Source: Erythrocercus mccallii
Lineage: Eukaryota; Chordata; Aves; Passeriformes; Dicruridae
Direction: 5' to 3'
DNA length: 64,000 nucleotides
Assembly: GCA_013397435.1 (NCBI GenBank)
Contig: VZRG01001585.1
Span: 1 to 64,000 of the forward strand
Below, piece by piece: positions 50,501 to 62,650 of this stretch. Positions within the stretch are counted from its first letter, which is position 1. Every line of letters starts with the position of its first letter. The notes below the pieces were generated by a model. That model made no database searches and was not told the origin of the DNA. It was given only the letters and a program-made list of their open reading frames with translations. The translations under genes were made by a program, and so were the position numbers.

Positions 50501-52788
50501 TTTGGTAGCATTACAGGGTCAGCACTGTCTTGCAGGGTCTTCAGAAACTGGTAGCAGCATTTGGATGTCTTGACTTTTTGCTGGAGCTGGTTGCCAGTCC
50601 ACGTGCAGTTTGGCTCTGTGGAGGCAGGGGAGGCCAGGCTGCTGGAATGCAGCATCCTGAAGGTGGGAGCTGGACAGTGCTGTTGGAAACCTCCCCAGGC
50701 TGTATTGCAGGAAAGAAAGCCCAGTCTGGCAGGTGAACAGCAGATGGAGAGGAGAAGCCTGAGTGGGGGATCCTGTGTCCCTGCCTCTGGGTTATTTCTG
50801 GAGCCCAGTGGCTGAGCTGCAGCTGCATGGTGGAGGTAAGAGGTTGTGGGTTGTGTTCTGGAGGCACCAGGGTTGGTTTAAGCAGGACAAATGCCACAAA
50901 CTCAGAAGTTAAATGAAGCGTTTTGCCTGGTGCTGATTAGGACAGAGGTTACCTTGGCCAGAGCTGTGTGGCTGGTGCCAGCAAACAGGGAGGTGGTTGC
51001 CTTTGGGAATGACATTCCCATGGTCCTCGTGTCCTGCTGCAGACCCTAATGCAGTGATGTACCCCCTTCCTCCCTAAACTAGCAACAGCTCCTGCTGGCA
51101 TGTGTTACCCAGGCTTTGGAGGTGCTGGTGTGAGTGCTCAGAGCATCTGTAGGGTAGGCTGGAGGTTATGGTGTAACCAGCTGGGCTTGGTGCTGCTGCT
51201 AGATGGGTCCTACGTGGGTGTGAGATCATTTCATCACCTTGTCTCAAGGGGAAGGGACAGACCCTGAAAGACCAGCCACCACCAGCTTCCCTGCAGGGGT
51301 ATGATGGGCTGCAGACAGGACTTGACATTCTGTGTGTTCTTGGTGAGCTGCCAAATGTTTGCATATCAGCCTGGCTTTTACTGGTAGGTGTCAATGCTTC
51401 TTTCCAGGCCTGGTTTCCACCAAAACATGAATTCTTCGCAGTGTTGGGTGGGTTTTTTTCCCCCTTCTTTGTTTTCTTTCTTCTTTCTCGATTCAGTGCC
51501 TTAGTAAGAACACAGCTGAAGTCCTGGGAGCCCAAACTAAACCTGTCTATTACACGTGACCCGATTAGACGCCATGGCAATGAGCATTTGAATCTAAAGC
51601 TAGATTAGGCAGGGAGCAGTCTGAGGCTGGATTTGCATAGCACGAATTCCTTCTCCATAGGATATGTTGGTGTGTTGGTAAATCTTCTGAAAGTGAATTT
51701 AGAAAGTGCTGGCATGCGTCAAGTGCTCCTGTTGATGCATGGGTTGCTCTTTTCACGAGGCACTCAGCTGGGAAGAAAATGCCTGTGATTGCCCGGAAGA
51801 TGCTTTTTCTTCTCTCTGCCTGCTCTCATGGCTCATGTTGCAGTCCATGGGGATGGGTAGCTTCTGCCAGCTCTAAAAGTCTGCATTAAGGGCATTTTGA
51901 AAGTTTTTTGCCTGGAGGCAATTATTTCAGGGTGCTTTCTCTTCCTGTGACAACTCTGGCATTAGTGGAGTGAATCTGGAATTTTCAGGTACCTAAATCC
52001 AATTTGCAGCTTGTTCAAGCTTTCACTTCAGTGTTACAGGTCTTGTGCTGGAAAATGCTGCAAAGATTTGTTATCCAAAAGCCATTGAATTTCCTTCCCC
52101 TGCGGACAGTCAGAAAATTGTGGATGATCTGAGGGTTAGTCTCTCGTTGCATTATGTCATTACCATGTGTTTAGGCCATCCAGACTGCAGTGTTAGTTTG
52201 GGGCAATGGGATACAGAGGTCAGACGAAGGGGGAAAATGTTTTTCAATGTTTAGGGACAGCAAACCTGCAGGCTGTCTGTTCTGGGAAAGGGTTTGAGGT
52301 GGAGTCATGGGTTTCAATCTTGGTGAGGCTTGCTGGTCCCCACTTTGTTATCCGTGGTGTTGTCTGGGCTGTGTTGGAAGACCTGACATCCTGGTTAATG
52401 CAGAGCTGCAGCCCTGGGTGGCCTCCACCAGCCAACTCCATTGCCACTCTTGCTGATGGAGCTGTTCCAAAAGCTGCTGAAGGAATGGGAGAATGTTGCC
52501 GGGTGCTGGGCACGTATTTTCTCACTGCAGAGCTGGAGTCAGTCAAATGCATTGCCCTGCAGCCATGGAAGGAGGGGAGCTTTGAAGGAATGCCACAAGT
52601 CACTGCTCACCAGAGCACCTGAAGCCTTGCCCAGGTGTGAAGAGCTCTGCAGGACCCAGCCACTCCCAGGATTCACCTCTTAAGTGTGGAGTTCTCCATT
52701 GGTTTGGACTGTGGGTAAACCAGTGTTGATGGGGAGAAGTAAAAATGCCGTCACTCCCAAGGTGTCCCCCAGATTTAATCTGAGTATG
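47527..52788. other. Intron 1 segment up to the second gap
   Basis: No exon supported. It contains a C10 run at 48,923-48,932 and an AT-rich, non-repetitive stretch at about 48,950-49,160 that looks like a candidate conserved element. A possible CR1 scrap near 48,005-48,055 is too short to call. Confidence 0.5.
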
Positions 52789-53201
52789 NNNNNNNNNNNN
52801 NNNNNNNNNNNNNNNNNNNNNNNNNNNNNNNNNNNNNNNNNNNNNNNNNNNNNNNNNNNNNNNNNNNNNNNNNNNNNNNNNNNNNNNNNNNNNNNNNNNN
52901 NNNNNNNNNNNNNNNNNNNNNNNNNNNNNNNNNNNNNNNNNNNNNNNNNNNNNNNNNNNNNNNNNNNNNNNNNNNNNNNNNNNNNNNNNNNNNNNNNNNN
53001 NNNNNNNNNNNNNNNNNNNNNNNNNNNNNNNNNNNNNNNNNNNNNNNNNNNNNNNNNNNNNNNNNNNNNNNNNNNNNNNNNNNNNNNNNNNNNNNNNNNN
53101 NNNNNNNNNNNNNNNNNNNNNNNNNNNNNNNNNNNNNNNNNNNNNNNNNNNNNNNNNNNNNNNNNNNNNNNNNNNNNNNNNNNNNNNNNNNNNNNNNNNN
53201 N
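52789..53201. other. Assembly gap, 413 N
   Basis: Unknown bases inside intron 1. Just right of it, an imperfect 19-bp duplication (GGGCAGGTCTGA at 53,225 and 53,244) hints that the gap may cover a tandem repeat. Confidence 1.
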
Positions 53202-56200
53202 GGGGAAGGTGCATCTGTGCTCCTGGGCAGGTCTGAGGTGTGAGGGCAGGTCTGATGTATCAACACCCAGTCTGCCCTCCTGCTGCACATCTGATTAAAT
53301 TTAAAAAAACCAAATATAGTTGTGTTCTCTCAGGGTGTCTGAGCCTCTCAGGATCCCCTTGGGTCACTTTTTCAAAGCTGTTATTTGGGATTGCTTGGCT
53401 TTTTTTTTTTTTTTTTAATGAGAAGGGAGATGATTGTATAAATATCTACAGGGGTGGGAAGCTGGTGTTGCAATTTGTGCCAGGTGCAGTGTGAAAACCT
53501 GCAAAGAAGAGAAATCCACTCTCACATGTAGCCCTGGCAGGGATGTGACCACTGTTGCTGTGATATTTGCCCCTCCAGGCAGTTTCCTCACTGAAATGTT
53601 TGCTCAAGTGGGGTGCAGAGGCTCATTTTTTGAGCAGTATATAGAGATGAAAGCAGGCAGGATGCCCGAAGCTCTAGAGATGCTGCGGATGCCCTGTTTG
53701 GACTCCAAACTCTCTGGGGAAAACCAGATTTGGTTAAATCAATGCACAGAGGAAAAACTAACAGTCCCGTGCATGTACTCAGTGTGTTTAAATTCGGTTT
53801 GTATTGACGCTGCTGATGCTGATACTTTCCCAGATTAAGCATTAAAATAGCCTCTATTGATTTTTAAATGCATTCCCTTGGGACCTCCACTGGACTGACA
53901 TTCCCCTCTGGATGCTCCAGCAGGGGAAGAGGAGCCTTCTTTTGGTCCATCCCCAGCAGCCATGTGTGGAAGGCTCTCTCCCCTTAGTCAGAGGATAATT
54001 AGGCAATTAAAACAACGTGCCCCCATTAAAACAGATCCTCTGAATTGCAGGTGGTGGATTTGAGCAGCTGTCCTAGAAGATCGAGTCCTGCTGCCCTGTG
54101 GCTCGGGATGGTGCAGATCCATCCCAGTCAAAGCAGGGCTTTTGCCATAAGCTACATTGTGTTGTAGCCACATAAAATAAGTATGACCAAGCCTTCCAGT
54201 TAATCTCACTTACTGTGCTCGTCTGACTTCCTTTTTTCTTCTGTTTAAATGCAGGCAGTATTTCAGTGAAATGTGATAAAAGTTGCTGTTTTTTCCCGGG
54301 CTGGGTGGGAGCTGTTGGGATCATGTTGTGCCTGATGTGAGATCACATACATTGTTTTTTGGTGTTCATCTGCTGGAGCACAGGGAGGTATTTGTGTCAT
54401 ACTGGAAGGAAAAGCAGCCAGCGGGCCTTTTCTGCCATTAGACATATTTATCAAGGAATTCTCAACCCCAGGTTTGTACTTTAGGGGGAGAAATCACTCT
54501 GGATTAACATCAGAATTTAAAAACCTTTAAAAGGAAATCAGCATTGCAGATGGGTAGGCCGGCTGAGAGATCTGACAAGTGTGTTTCGTTTGCTCTGGGC
54601 ATCTTCTGTACTACGAGTTTAATGATATCTTGAAGTTTAATGATATTTAGCCGTCAGGGTCCCTGCTGGGAAGGACTCCTATTTACAGCAGCCTTCGTCC
54701 AGTGTCCATTTTGAGAGAGAAAGAAACCAGCTTGCTCCACACCACAAAATGCCTGAACACCTGTGGTTCCAGTAACCTCACCTTAAGCACGGATAGTGCT
54801 AAAAAGCTCCAAACACCACCCAAAAAAGGCCCTGTGGGACTCAGCCAGTACCTCCTTGTTGCCTTGTCGTGGTGGTGGCCCCATGGCAGATGTTGCTGTG
54901 CTGATGGACTGGAAGCATCTGCTGCTGAGCAACTCGGAAACTCCACTTTGGGAAGCCAAATTAAGAGGCTTTAAAAGAGGAAAGAAACCTGCCTGCCTTC
55001 AGCCTGTCTCACCCTGGGGATTAGTGCTGAAATGGGGAGCGGTGAAATGGAAAGCTCAGCAGCGAGGGTTTGCATATGATAAATCACAGTCACAGCCCAA
55101 ATATTCACTGGAGGATGAATAAAAGGGAGGAATTAAAATAAAGGAAGGTTGTTGATTGAACTGTTGTTCTCCAGGAAAAGGCTAATTGGCAAACAAATAT
55201 CCTCCTCCAGTGGGAAATACAACTCCTCTCTGGCTTGCCAGGCTGCTGAATTTGTATTAATAGCACTTGCATTGTCACAGGGAGTAGTCAGAATTTGTGA
55301 TATCTGGGCTGGGCTTTGCAGCTGGTATTAGCACCTTCTGCAGGTGTTGTGCCTTGAAAAAGCGGCTTTCTCCCAGCTGGGTCCAAAACCAGCAGTGGAA
55401 CTGGAGTGGGGCTGGATTGGTGCTTGTGCCTGTGCTGGGTGATAGGGATGGAGCCAGGATGGAAGAGGATGCTCCCCTCGGGATGCTCAGTGAGGCTGTG
55501 GGAGCCCCCTGAGCTGCCCAGGGGGTCTTGCATCCCTCTCTGTTAACTGGTTTTGTCCTTGAGGACTGCCCGGACAAGGCTTGGCATCACCCAGCCTGGA
55601 CACTCCAGAGGCTGCCCGAGAGACCGGGTTCAAATGGTGCACAGGACAAATTCTGGGAGACTCTTCCCTGCAAGGCTTTCAGGAGAGCCTTGGGTGGGTG
55701 CTAATCCCTCCCTGCACGTAACCTCGGCTCTGAAAGGGCTGTGCCTGCCCCTTTGAGCCCCACCACAATGCAGCACTGACAGCTGCTGCCCCAAACAAGA
55801 GCGGGGTGAGGGGAGGACTGGGACCTGCAGCCTTTCCTTTCTGCTGTTTTTTTTCTTTTTTTGCTGTGTTGCCTTTTAAAACTGGGCTGGGATGCAGGGA
55901 GGTCAGGGGGATGCCCCAGCATCCTTCCTGGACAGCCCCCTCTGCCAGCTCTGCCTCTCTCTGCCTTCCTGGAAGTCTCTTGGGCTTGGGTAAGTGTTGT
56001 GCCTGGGTTTCAGGATGCAAATCATGGAGTGCGTTTAGGGGAGCAATCTGTGACTTGAAAACTGTTTTTTCCTCCCACCAGTGCCAACCCACCCCACTTT
56101 TTTGGTTTGATTCCGCAAAAAAGAGGACCACGATTCTGCCTGGTTTCTGGGAAAACAGGATGTGTGTGTCTGTGAAATTGGGTCATTCAGCACCCTAGTG

Positions 56201-59200
56201 AATATCAAGAAATGTATATTTTTTTTTATAGGTTTGCAAACTGGGTCTTGTCTGTGGCTCCATGTTGTTGCCCTTGTTCCTGAAATAAATGGTATTTGCC
56301 CAAGCTGATCTGCTGGAGCTCCTCTAAGAATTGGTCTGTAGTGGTTTGCAGGATCTGGTGCTGAGCTTGTCACCGATGAAATTTACCTTTTTAGTGGGGA
56401 ACTCATGACCTCCAGTGTTACTGTGCTGCTCCCCATCTAGATGTCTGGGAAACTTCCAGCAAGGTTTGGTTTTTAATCCTCAAAAACTAAACAAAGTTTT
56501 GCTGCAGCAGCGCCTTTCCTGGTTGGATTAATATGTGCACTGAGCCGTGCACTCCAGGGGATCAAGGGCTGTGTGGGGCTCCCTGGACCAGCTCCTGAGA
56601 GATGCTGCAAGCTCTCAACCTTCTCCTTGGCTCCAAGCTTGTCTCCATGCCCTGGCATGAACATCCTGCAGCACACCATCAGCCATCCCCTGCTCCGGAT
56701 TTTTGCTGGCTTGCCAAAGCGAGCGAGCGCTGCTCCCAGGATTGATTTCAGCTGGAGAGCGTTAAGACAGATCCCGTCCTCACCCTGCTGTGCACCACGC
56801 TCTTCCCCCTGAAAAGTGGATTACAGAGTCAGCAGTGTGTGTGCTTCCCTTGGCAGGGACCTCACTCGTGTGCTGGAGAGGGGACAGGCAAGCCAGGCCA
56901 TGGAACTCTCACAGCATGGTGGAGGTTGTTGCTCTTTTCCCTGAATAGCATCCACACCTCCAGGTGGGAGCCCTATGCAGACACAAACAAAAAAAGTCTC
57001 TCCCAGCACTTTTGATAGGTGTAAGTTTAAAGTGGAAAAAGGAGGGCTCTTCTGGCGTGTTACAAATTTGTGAAACTGTGTCTTTTCCCTTGCTGGCTCT
57101 GTAAGAAACTTGGTCTAATTTTTCTTGCTGCACCCTGGATGTGGCCACCAAGCCACCGAAGCTCATCTGCCCTTGAGCTGAGCAGAATGTTTCCTTTTGA
57201 GACAGCAGGCCCAGATGTATGCTTCAGGATGTGACAAATGCCACAATAAAAGGGAAGAATAGAAAGAGGAGGTGACACATTTTAGGCAAGCTCTGGGTTT
57301 TTGATGATGCTGGCAGATGGGGCTTTGCTGGAGTGAGCAGAGAGCCTGTGGCTGCAGCCATCTCCTCGTGGCATCAGGGGCAGTGTGCTGGTGGCCTTCA
57401 GGCACCAGGTAGCCCAAACAAGGTATGGAGACACAAAACACTCTTTTTGCTGGGTTCATAGAGTATATTAGGATTTCTGGGATGAGATAATTCAGGATTT
57501 GACGGATGTATTTATAAATCCATGAAACCCAAGTCCTTGAGATTTGCTTGTGCTGAGAATCACGGCTCTTGTGATGTGCTAGTGATGAATCAGGCTCCTC
57601 CTGGCAGCTGCAACATGGAAGGGGTCCTGTTCCCATCCCTTTTGGGCTTCTGTCTTGAGAGTAGGTGGGTGGAGAAAAGGCAATCAATAGTTTAAAGTCT
57701 TTTAGCTGAATGTTTTGGGGGATTTGCCCCCTCCTGACGATAGGCACTGATTTCCACCAAACACAAACATTGCTCCCCTGTACAGCCTATGCCTGCAAAC
57801 AGCTTTACACTGGAGAAAGGAGGTTCTGGAAATCAACATGAGAGCTTGTGGCCAAAAAAATCATTCTGGTTGCTTTAAAGAGGAGGATCTTTGCTGGGGA
57901 TACCAGCACCACGCTCAGCACAGTGGAGATGCTGGTAATGGGCTCAGATCCTTTAAGCTTCTGTGTTGGAGGGAAGGTGATTTCTGCTCAGGGGAAGGCA
58001 ATCCTATTTCTGAGCATTTCATCCATGCAAGAGCTCAATGTCAAACCTTTAATTTTTAAAATTGAATAATGCTTGCTCCCCCCCCAGTAAAAAGTGTTTC
58101 CATGCCCCAGCTTTGGTGCAAATGTGAAATGGAGGAGCTTCTCTCTTGAAAGGAATGTGCTGCTGCCTCTTGAATGGGCAGAGCACCATGAACACAATTT
58201 GGAGGGCTCAGAATCAGAACCAAACCCAAGAAGGGGTTGGGTTACTGAGTGGAGCCAAGGAAAGTGCTGTCTTGCATCTGTGAGGTGAAAAATTAAAACC
58301 TGCCTGGGAAAGGCTCTGGTGCTTCTCAGGGAATGCTGCAAATGAAAAATGTTGTAGGAGCATCCAGTTTTTATTGCTGTGGAGGTCTGGATGTGACTTA
58401 CAGGGGAGGACAAATCATCTGGAATTGTTTACTTTAAAAATGATGCCAGTTATCTTGTGCTGTGCCCTCTTCTGGATGTTGAATTCACAGGGAGAAGCCC
58501 TGAGGGAGGATGAGCCTTGCTCAGTGGTGGGGTGGGACAACTGCAGGGTGCACTGTGTGGAAAGCCAAATTCCTGCTTTCTAAGTGCTGAGAAAAGGGGT
58601 CCAGGACACCTGGCTCTAACACTTGGTGACAGTGATGGTGTCTTCCTAAAGTCCTTGCTGAGGCCAAATATCTCCCAACCATCACCGGCCAAGGAAGTCG
58701 CTTTGCAGTGATGGATGAGAGTTGGAACATTTCCATTGTTTGGGAGCATCCCAGGCTGTGCTGAAGCTCTTGCAGAGTAAAGGCAGGCAAAGCTCAAAGC
58801 TGGACATGGCCCAAGGTGCCGAAATTGGTGAGGACAGGGCAGAGAGGGCCAGAGAGCGCTGTTACACTTGCGCCAAACCCACTCCCTCCTTGTGCAGTGC
58901 GCTGGAATAAAGCTCCACATTCAGAGAGAGAGAGAGAGAGAGAGAGCTCAGGATCTTGCACCCTCCTTTTGGGAGGGGAGCCAGGAAAACAACAAGCTAA
59001 TATTCATGTTTGAGGATTTAGCTCCTGGCTCCTGGGTGGGTCTGGAGGAGGCGGGTGTGAAGGGGAGCGTGCGCTCCTTTGCATGTGTTTGTGCCCTTGT
59101 TGGGTATTTTTAGGCTGCAGACCGCAATGCTGCAATACCGGTGCTGGCTCCCAACCAGCTGGTTGGGGCATCGGTCACAGACAGGCTTTGGCAGCTCCGT

Positions 59201-62200
59201 TTGCTCCTCGCAGTTTAATTTAGCTCACGAGGAGGCTGTTGAATATGCAAGCGGTAATTGCTGCTCTCCTTTCCTTAAAGCAAAGGAGGAAGCGACACCA
59301 GGGTCTAATTTTCTCCTAATGACTGATTTCATTTAAACACTGCTCAGGGCCATGTAGGCTTGATGCTTTTCTTTTTAGGGCTGGGAGAAGTAAACTCCTA
59401 TCTCTGTGTCACTGAGCCAGGTGGCCTTTGCCAGTCCTGGTCACACAGGAGCTCCTTCTCTTCAGTCTGAGTTTCCAATTTGAGCCCATCACACACGTAT
59501 TTTCACCCTTGTTTCTGAGAAAACAAAGTTATTTGGGAATGATTCAGCCCTATCAGTCCTGCCTTGAGATTTGGGCTTGGCTACAAGTTCCCTCAGTGTC
59601 CCTTCCCAACCTATCTTCCCTGGCTCTGTTCATACAAGGGCAATTAAGTTTAATTTATTCTGGCCCGCTCAATAGTAGAGGCCAGAAGGCACCACCAGAT
59701 CACAATCTGACTTAAATTTATTGATCTAATTAGTGGTCAAAGGTACAAGCAGGAGGCGGGAGCAGGACGCTTAACATATGATGTGGCATAGAACTTGTCC
59801 CTTCTGTTCTCCTTTACACAAGCCTCCAGATTGCCAGGGGCTGCTGCTTTTTCTTCTTGAATAACCAATTTCTGCAGGATTTGCAGGGGAGGAGGAGGCT
59901 GTGTAGCTGGACTTTGTTCTGAGGATGCAAGCTGCGCTGTCTGCAGCTCCCAAAGACCTGCCAGGGAGCTGTGTTTTGATTTTGATCCATCATGTCAATG
60001 AATATTCATCAGCCTTCTGAAGGTTTAATGCTATTTGCCTGGTAGCTAACATATTCTCTCCCTAACCTTTTTTTAGCCTTGGTTGCTAATAACCTACAGC
60101 CCACTCAGTCTACATTATAGGGTGGTTTGGTTTTTTAAATTGTTTATAGATGAAAAAGAGGAACCTCAATAGCTGCAGAGCTGGAAGCAGCTCAGAAGTA
60201 CCTTGTCTTGGTTGCTACATGGCTGTCTGCTTTAAACCCCAAAATAAAACCTTACCTTTTGGTCTGTCATTCAGACTCCTCATAAAACATTGTCAGGAGT
60301 GTGTATCTCTGAAGAGCAGGTGTTGTTCTGATAAAAGCTTTCCACATGTTTCTGTAAGCCCAAGTCAGAGCTTGTATGTAGCAGCAGGACAAGGTTGACA
60401 TGGTGTTGAAAAGGGGATGGAAAATGCCCTGTGGAAGAGTTGGGTCTGTTTGCTCCAGACCAACTCCTGGAGCAGGAGCAGGATCAGGCGCTGCTTTGGG
60501 AATGGTGTGGCTGTACCCATGGACTTGGAATGACCAAGTGACCGAACTTTGCACATCTGAGGACCCAGTGTAGGCTGGGACAGAGTTCTGGGCAGCCACC
60601 AGCATCTCCCTTTGCACCCTGCTTCTTGTGACTCTTTACAACTCAAACCTGCAGTGTTTTCTTCCCTGTTGGAGTGGACAGAAATCCGTGTGCCTTTGGC
60701 TTTTTGTTTCCCTCCCTTCTTTAGGAGAGAAGCTCTGCAGCAGGTCCCCAAACCCTGCTGACACCGAGAGGATGCCAGCAGGCAGCTAATGGATTTGCTG
60801 CGGTGCTGGCTGCCGAGGAGCCGTGATGAGAGAGCTTTCATGGCAGCTGAAATTCCTCCAGCGGCTGCATATTTCTACATCCAAGATGTAAAAATGTGAA
60901 ATGAGATTTGGGGCCCTTCAGGAAGCGGGGGGACTCTCCAGGCTGGGCACAGAGCAGTTGCACAGCCTGGGATTATCCTGCGTGAAGATCCAATAGCTGT
61001 TTCCCATCGTTTGTGGTTCAGCGGATGATTACACCATGTGCTAAAAACGTGCCATCCAGATCATTTCAAGGGTCAAATCCTCTGTTAAAGAACTGTGGGT
61101 AGAGCCTGAATTTTCTGCAAGGTCCCTGCTTTCAGAGGGCTGTGGTGCCATGCTGTGGTGGCGCAGGGTCTCCCCTCGGGTCTGACCCCAGCCCTGGCTC
61201 TCCACAGGGCACAGCAGCTGCCTATTCTGCTGTATAAATCTATAGTTGGAGGGAACGGCAGGCTCCAGGGAGATCAGACACTCCTTTCTAAATGCTGACC
61301 TTTTTTCCCTCAGTCTCTTCATAGCTTTGTTAATAAATCTGAGTCATCCATATTTCAACCTTGGCTGTTTGTCCAGTCTCTTAACATCTCAGTGTCTTGT
61401 TTCGTAGAGATAAAATATGTGGGTGTGTAACTTTGTAAGACAAATGTTTAGGCTTTGAAAAATTCCCTACTTCGCTGGTTGATTTTTCTCATTAGACTGT
61501 TTCTCCACACTCCTCATTCCTCATAGGTGACCCTCCTCTTGTGTCACTGACTTAAGAGTCCCAGTTTTGGGACAGCTTTTGCCTGGTCCTCGCTGTCATT
61601 AGGCAGGGCACAGGGTTCCTGCCCTGAGCTTTGCTCCCAACCCGAGTTTCAGAAATCAGCAAAACCCAAGCAGCCGCCAGGGCAAGCGATGCCCGACGTC
61701 AGCACTGCTTAGGAAAATCTGAGCTACCGGCACCGTGTGATTTTTATCAGCTGAAATCAGCGTCTTGTAAATATTTACTGGAGCTACAAGTAAGGTTTAT
61801 CTAATTAAAGCCAAGCAAAACTTTCCATGAAAAAGAGCCGCTGTACCGGGGGTTGCTGGTGGATGTTTAGGAACAAGTTTAAAAGTTGGGGGAAGCGTGC
61901 AGGGTATTTTTTCATCTCTGCTGCTGTCTGTAGCTCGGGGCATGCTGAACCACATGAGGTCTTCAAGGATTGACTCACCCATGGTGGGGATCTGGTGGCC
62001 CCAAGCACATCCAGCTGTTCTGACAGCAGTCTCCTGAATTTTCCATACCCCGGCACGAGGGGATATGAGGTGTGGGTATGAGGGGGCCGGCTGCCATAGC
62101 ATGGGGAGGTTGGTGCAGATTTGCTGGGATTGGCAACAGTGGTGGGGCCCAGGATTCCTCATCCCTCGGGGACAGTGGCGTGACCCTTGCCGCTGCCAGC

Positions 62201-62309
62201 TCTGGCACGAGGCAAAGCAAATCCATCTTTTTAATTTGCGTGGTCGTCAAGGTTGCCAGGACTGTAAACGTCAAATCTGAGCAGAAATATTTGGCATGAA
62301 AACTGTCTC
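53202..62309. other. Intron 1 segment before exon 2
   Basis: No supported exon or RNA gene. It holds a T17 run near 53,400 and (AG)12 at 58,923-58,946. Several AT-rich non-repetitive segments (about 59,190-59,340; 59,990-60,060; 60,840-60,910; 61,680-61,820) could be regulatory. No TE was recognised, so it is the most repeat-poor part of the window. Confidence 0.5.
58923..58946. repeat. (AG)12 microsatellite
   Basis: Twelve uninterrupted AG units. No gene content; possibly length-polymorphic. Confidence 0.97.
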
Positions 62310-62424
62310 TGCTCTTCCCCTCGGTGCCGAGCGCGTGGGTGGCTCGGTTCCTCCTCCCACCGCCGGCCGGGAGCGCAGCGCTGCGGGGCGGCTGCTCCAG
62401 CCTCCACTCTTCTCTTCCCCGCAG
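62310..62424 (+). promoter_or_regulatory. DAAM1: GC-rich segment and splice acceptor before exon 2
   Basis: A short GC- and CpG-rich patch ('cggtgccgagcgcgtgggtg', 'accgccggccgggagcgcag') leads into a pyrimidine tract and the acceptor TTCTCTTCCCCGCAG ending at 62,424. The acceptor is strong. The CpG patch is unusual this close to an internal exon and may mark an alternative promoter; that part is inference. Confidence 0.6.
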
Positions 62425-62467
62425 GATCTAGTGCCCAGGAGAGGGAGGGACGCAGAGGATTGTGGCC
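62425..62467 (+). other. DAAM1: DAAM1 exon 2, 5' UTR part
   Basis: Forty-three bases between the acceptor and the start codon. A TAG at 62,429-62,431 is in frame with the start, so the reading frame cannot extend upstream into exon 1. No other ATG lies in this stretch. The context GTGGCC-ATG-G has G at -3 and G at +4, a good Kozak match. Confidence 0.9.
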
Positions 62468-62650
62468 ATGGCCCCGAGGAAGAGGAGCAGCCGGGGGATC
62501 TCCTTCATCTTCTGCTGCTTCCGCAGCAGCGACCACCCCGAGATCACGTACCGGCTGCGCAATGACAGCAGCTTCGCCCTGCAGACCATGGAGCCCTCGC
62601 TGCCCATGCCGCCGGTGGAAGAGCTGGATGCCATGTTCACCGAGCTGGTG
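62468..62650 (+). CDS. DAAM1: DAAM1 formin, first coding exon (N-terminal 61 residues, partial gene)
   Basis: DAAM1 links Dishevelled and Rho to actin assembly in Wnt/planar-cell-polarity signalling. The full protein is a cytoplasmic formin of about 1,070 residues with an N-terminal GTPase-binding domain, an armadillo-type inhibitory domain, FH1 and FH2 actin-nucleating domains and a C-terminal autoregulatory segment. Here only residues 1-61 are present. They begin MAPRKRSSRGISFIFCCF, include DHPEITYRLRND and ALQTMEPSLPMPPVEELD, and end in MFTELV at the start of the GTPase-binding domain. The ISFIFCCF and TYRLRND segments fit DAAM1 rather than the paralogue DAAM2. The frame ends on a complete codon, GTG, followed by the donor GTGAGT at 62,651, so the next intron is phase 0. 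The start is set by the in-frame upstream TAG and good Kozak context. The family match is from memory; the exon itself is seen directly. Confidence 0.95.

Larger units (their letters stand above)
25218..62424 (+). other. DAAM1: DAAM1 intron 1
   Basis: A 37,207-bp intron from the GTGAGT donor at 25,218 to the pyrimidine-rich acceptor TCTTCCCCGCAG ending at 62,424. It holds three CR1 fragments (28,651; 38,517; 47,028), simple repeats, a 413-bp gap and several non-repetitive segments. No internal coding exon could be supported. The size is ordinary for a first intron of a developmental cytoskeletal gene. Confidence 0.72.

Noticed and set aside
62462..62467. A GTG codon upstream giving a two-residue longer DAAM1 start
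   Set aside because: Vertebrate initiation at the ATG at 62,468 has good Kozak context and matches the known MAPRKR start.
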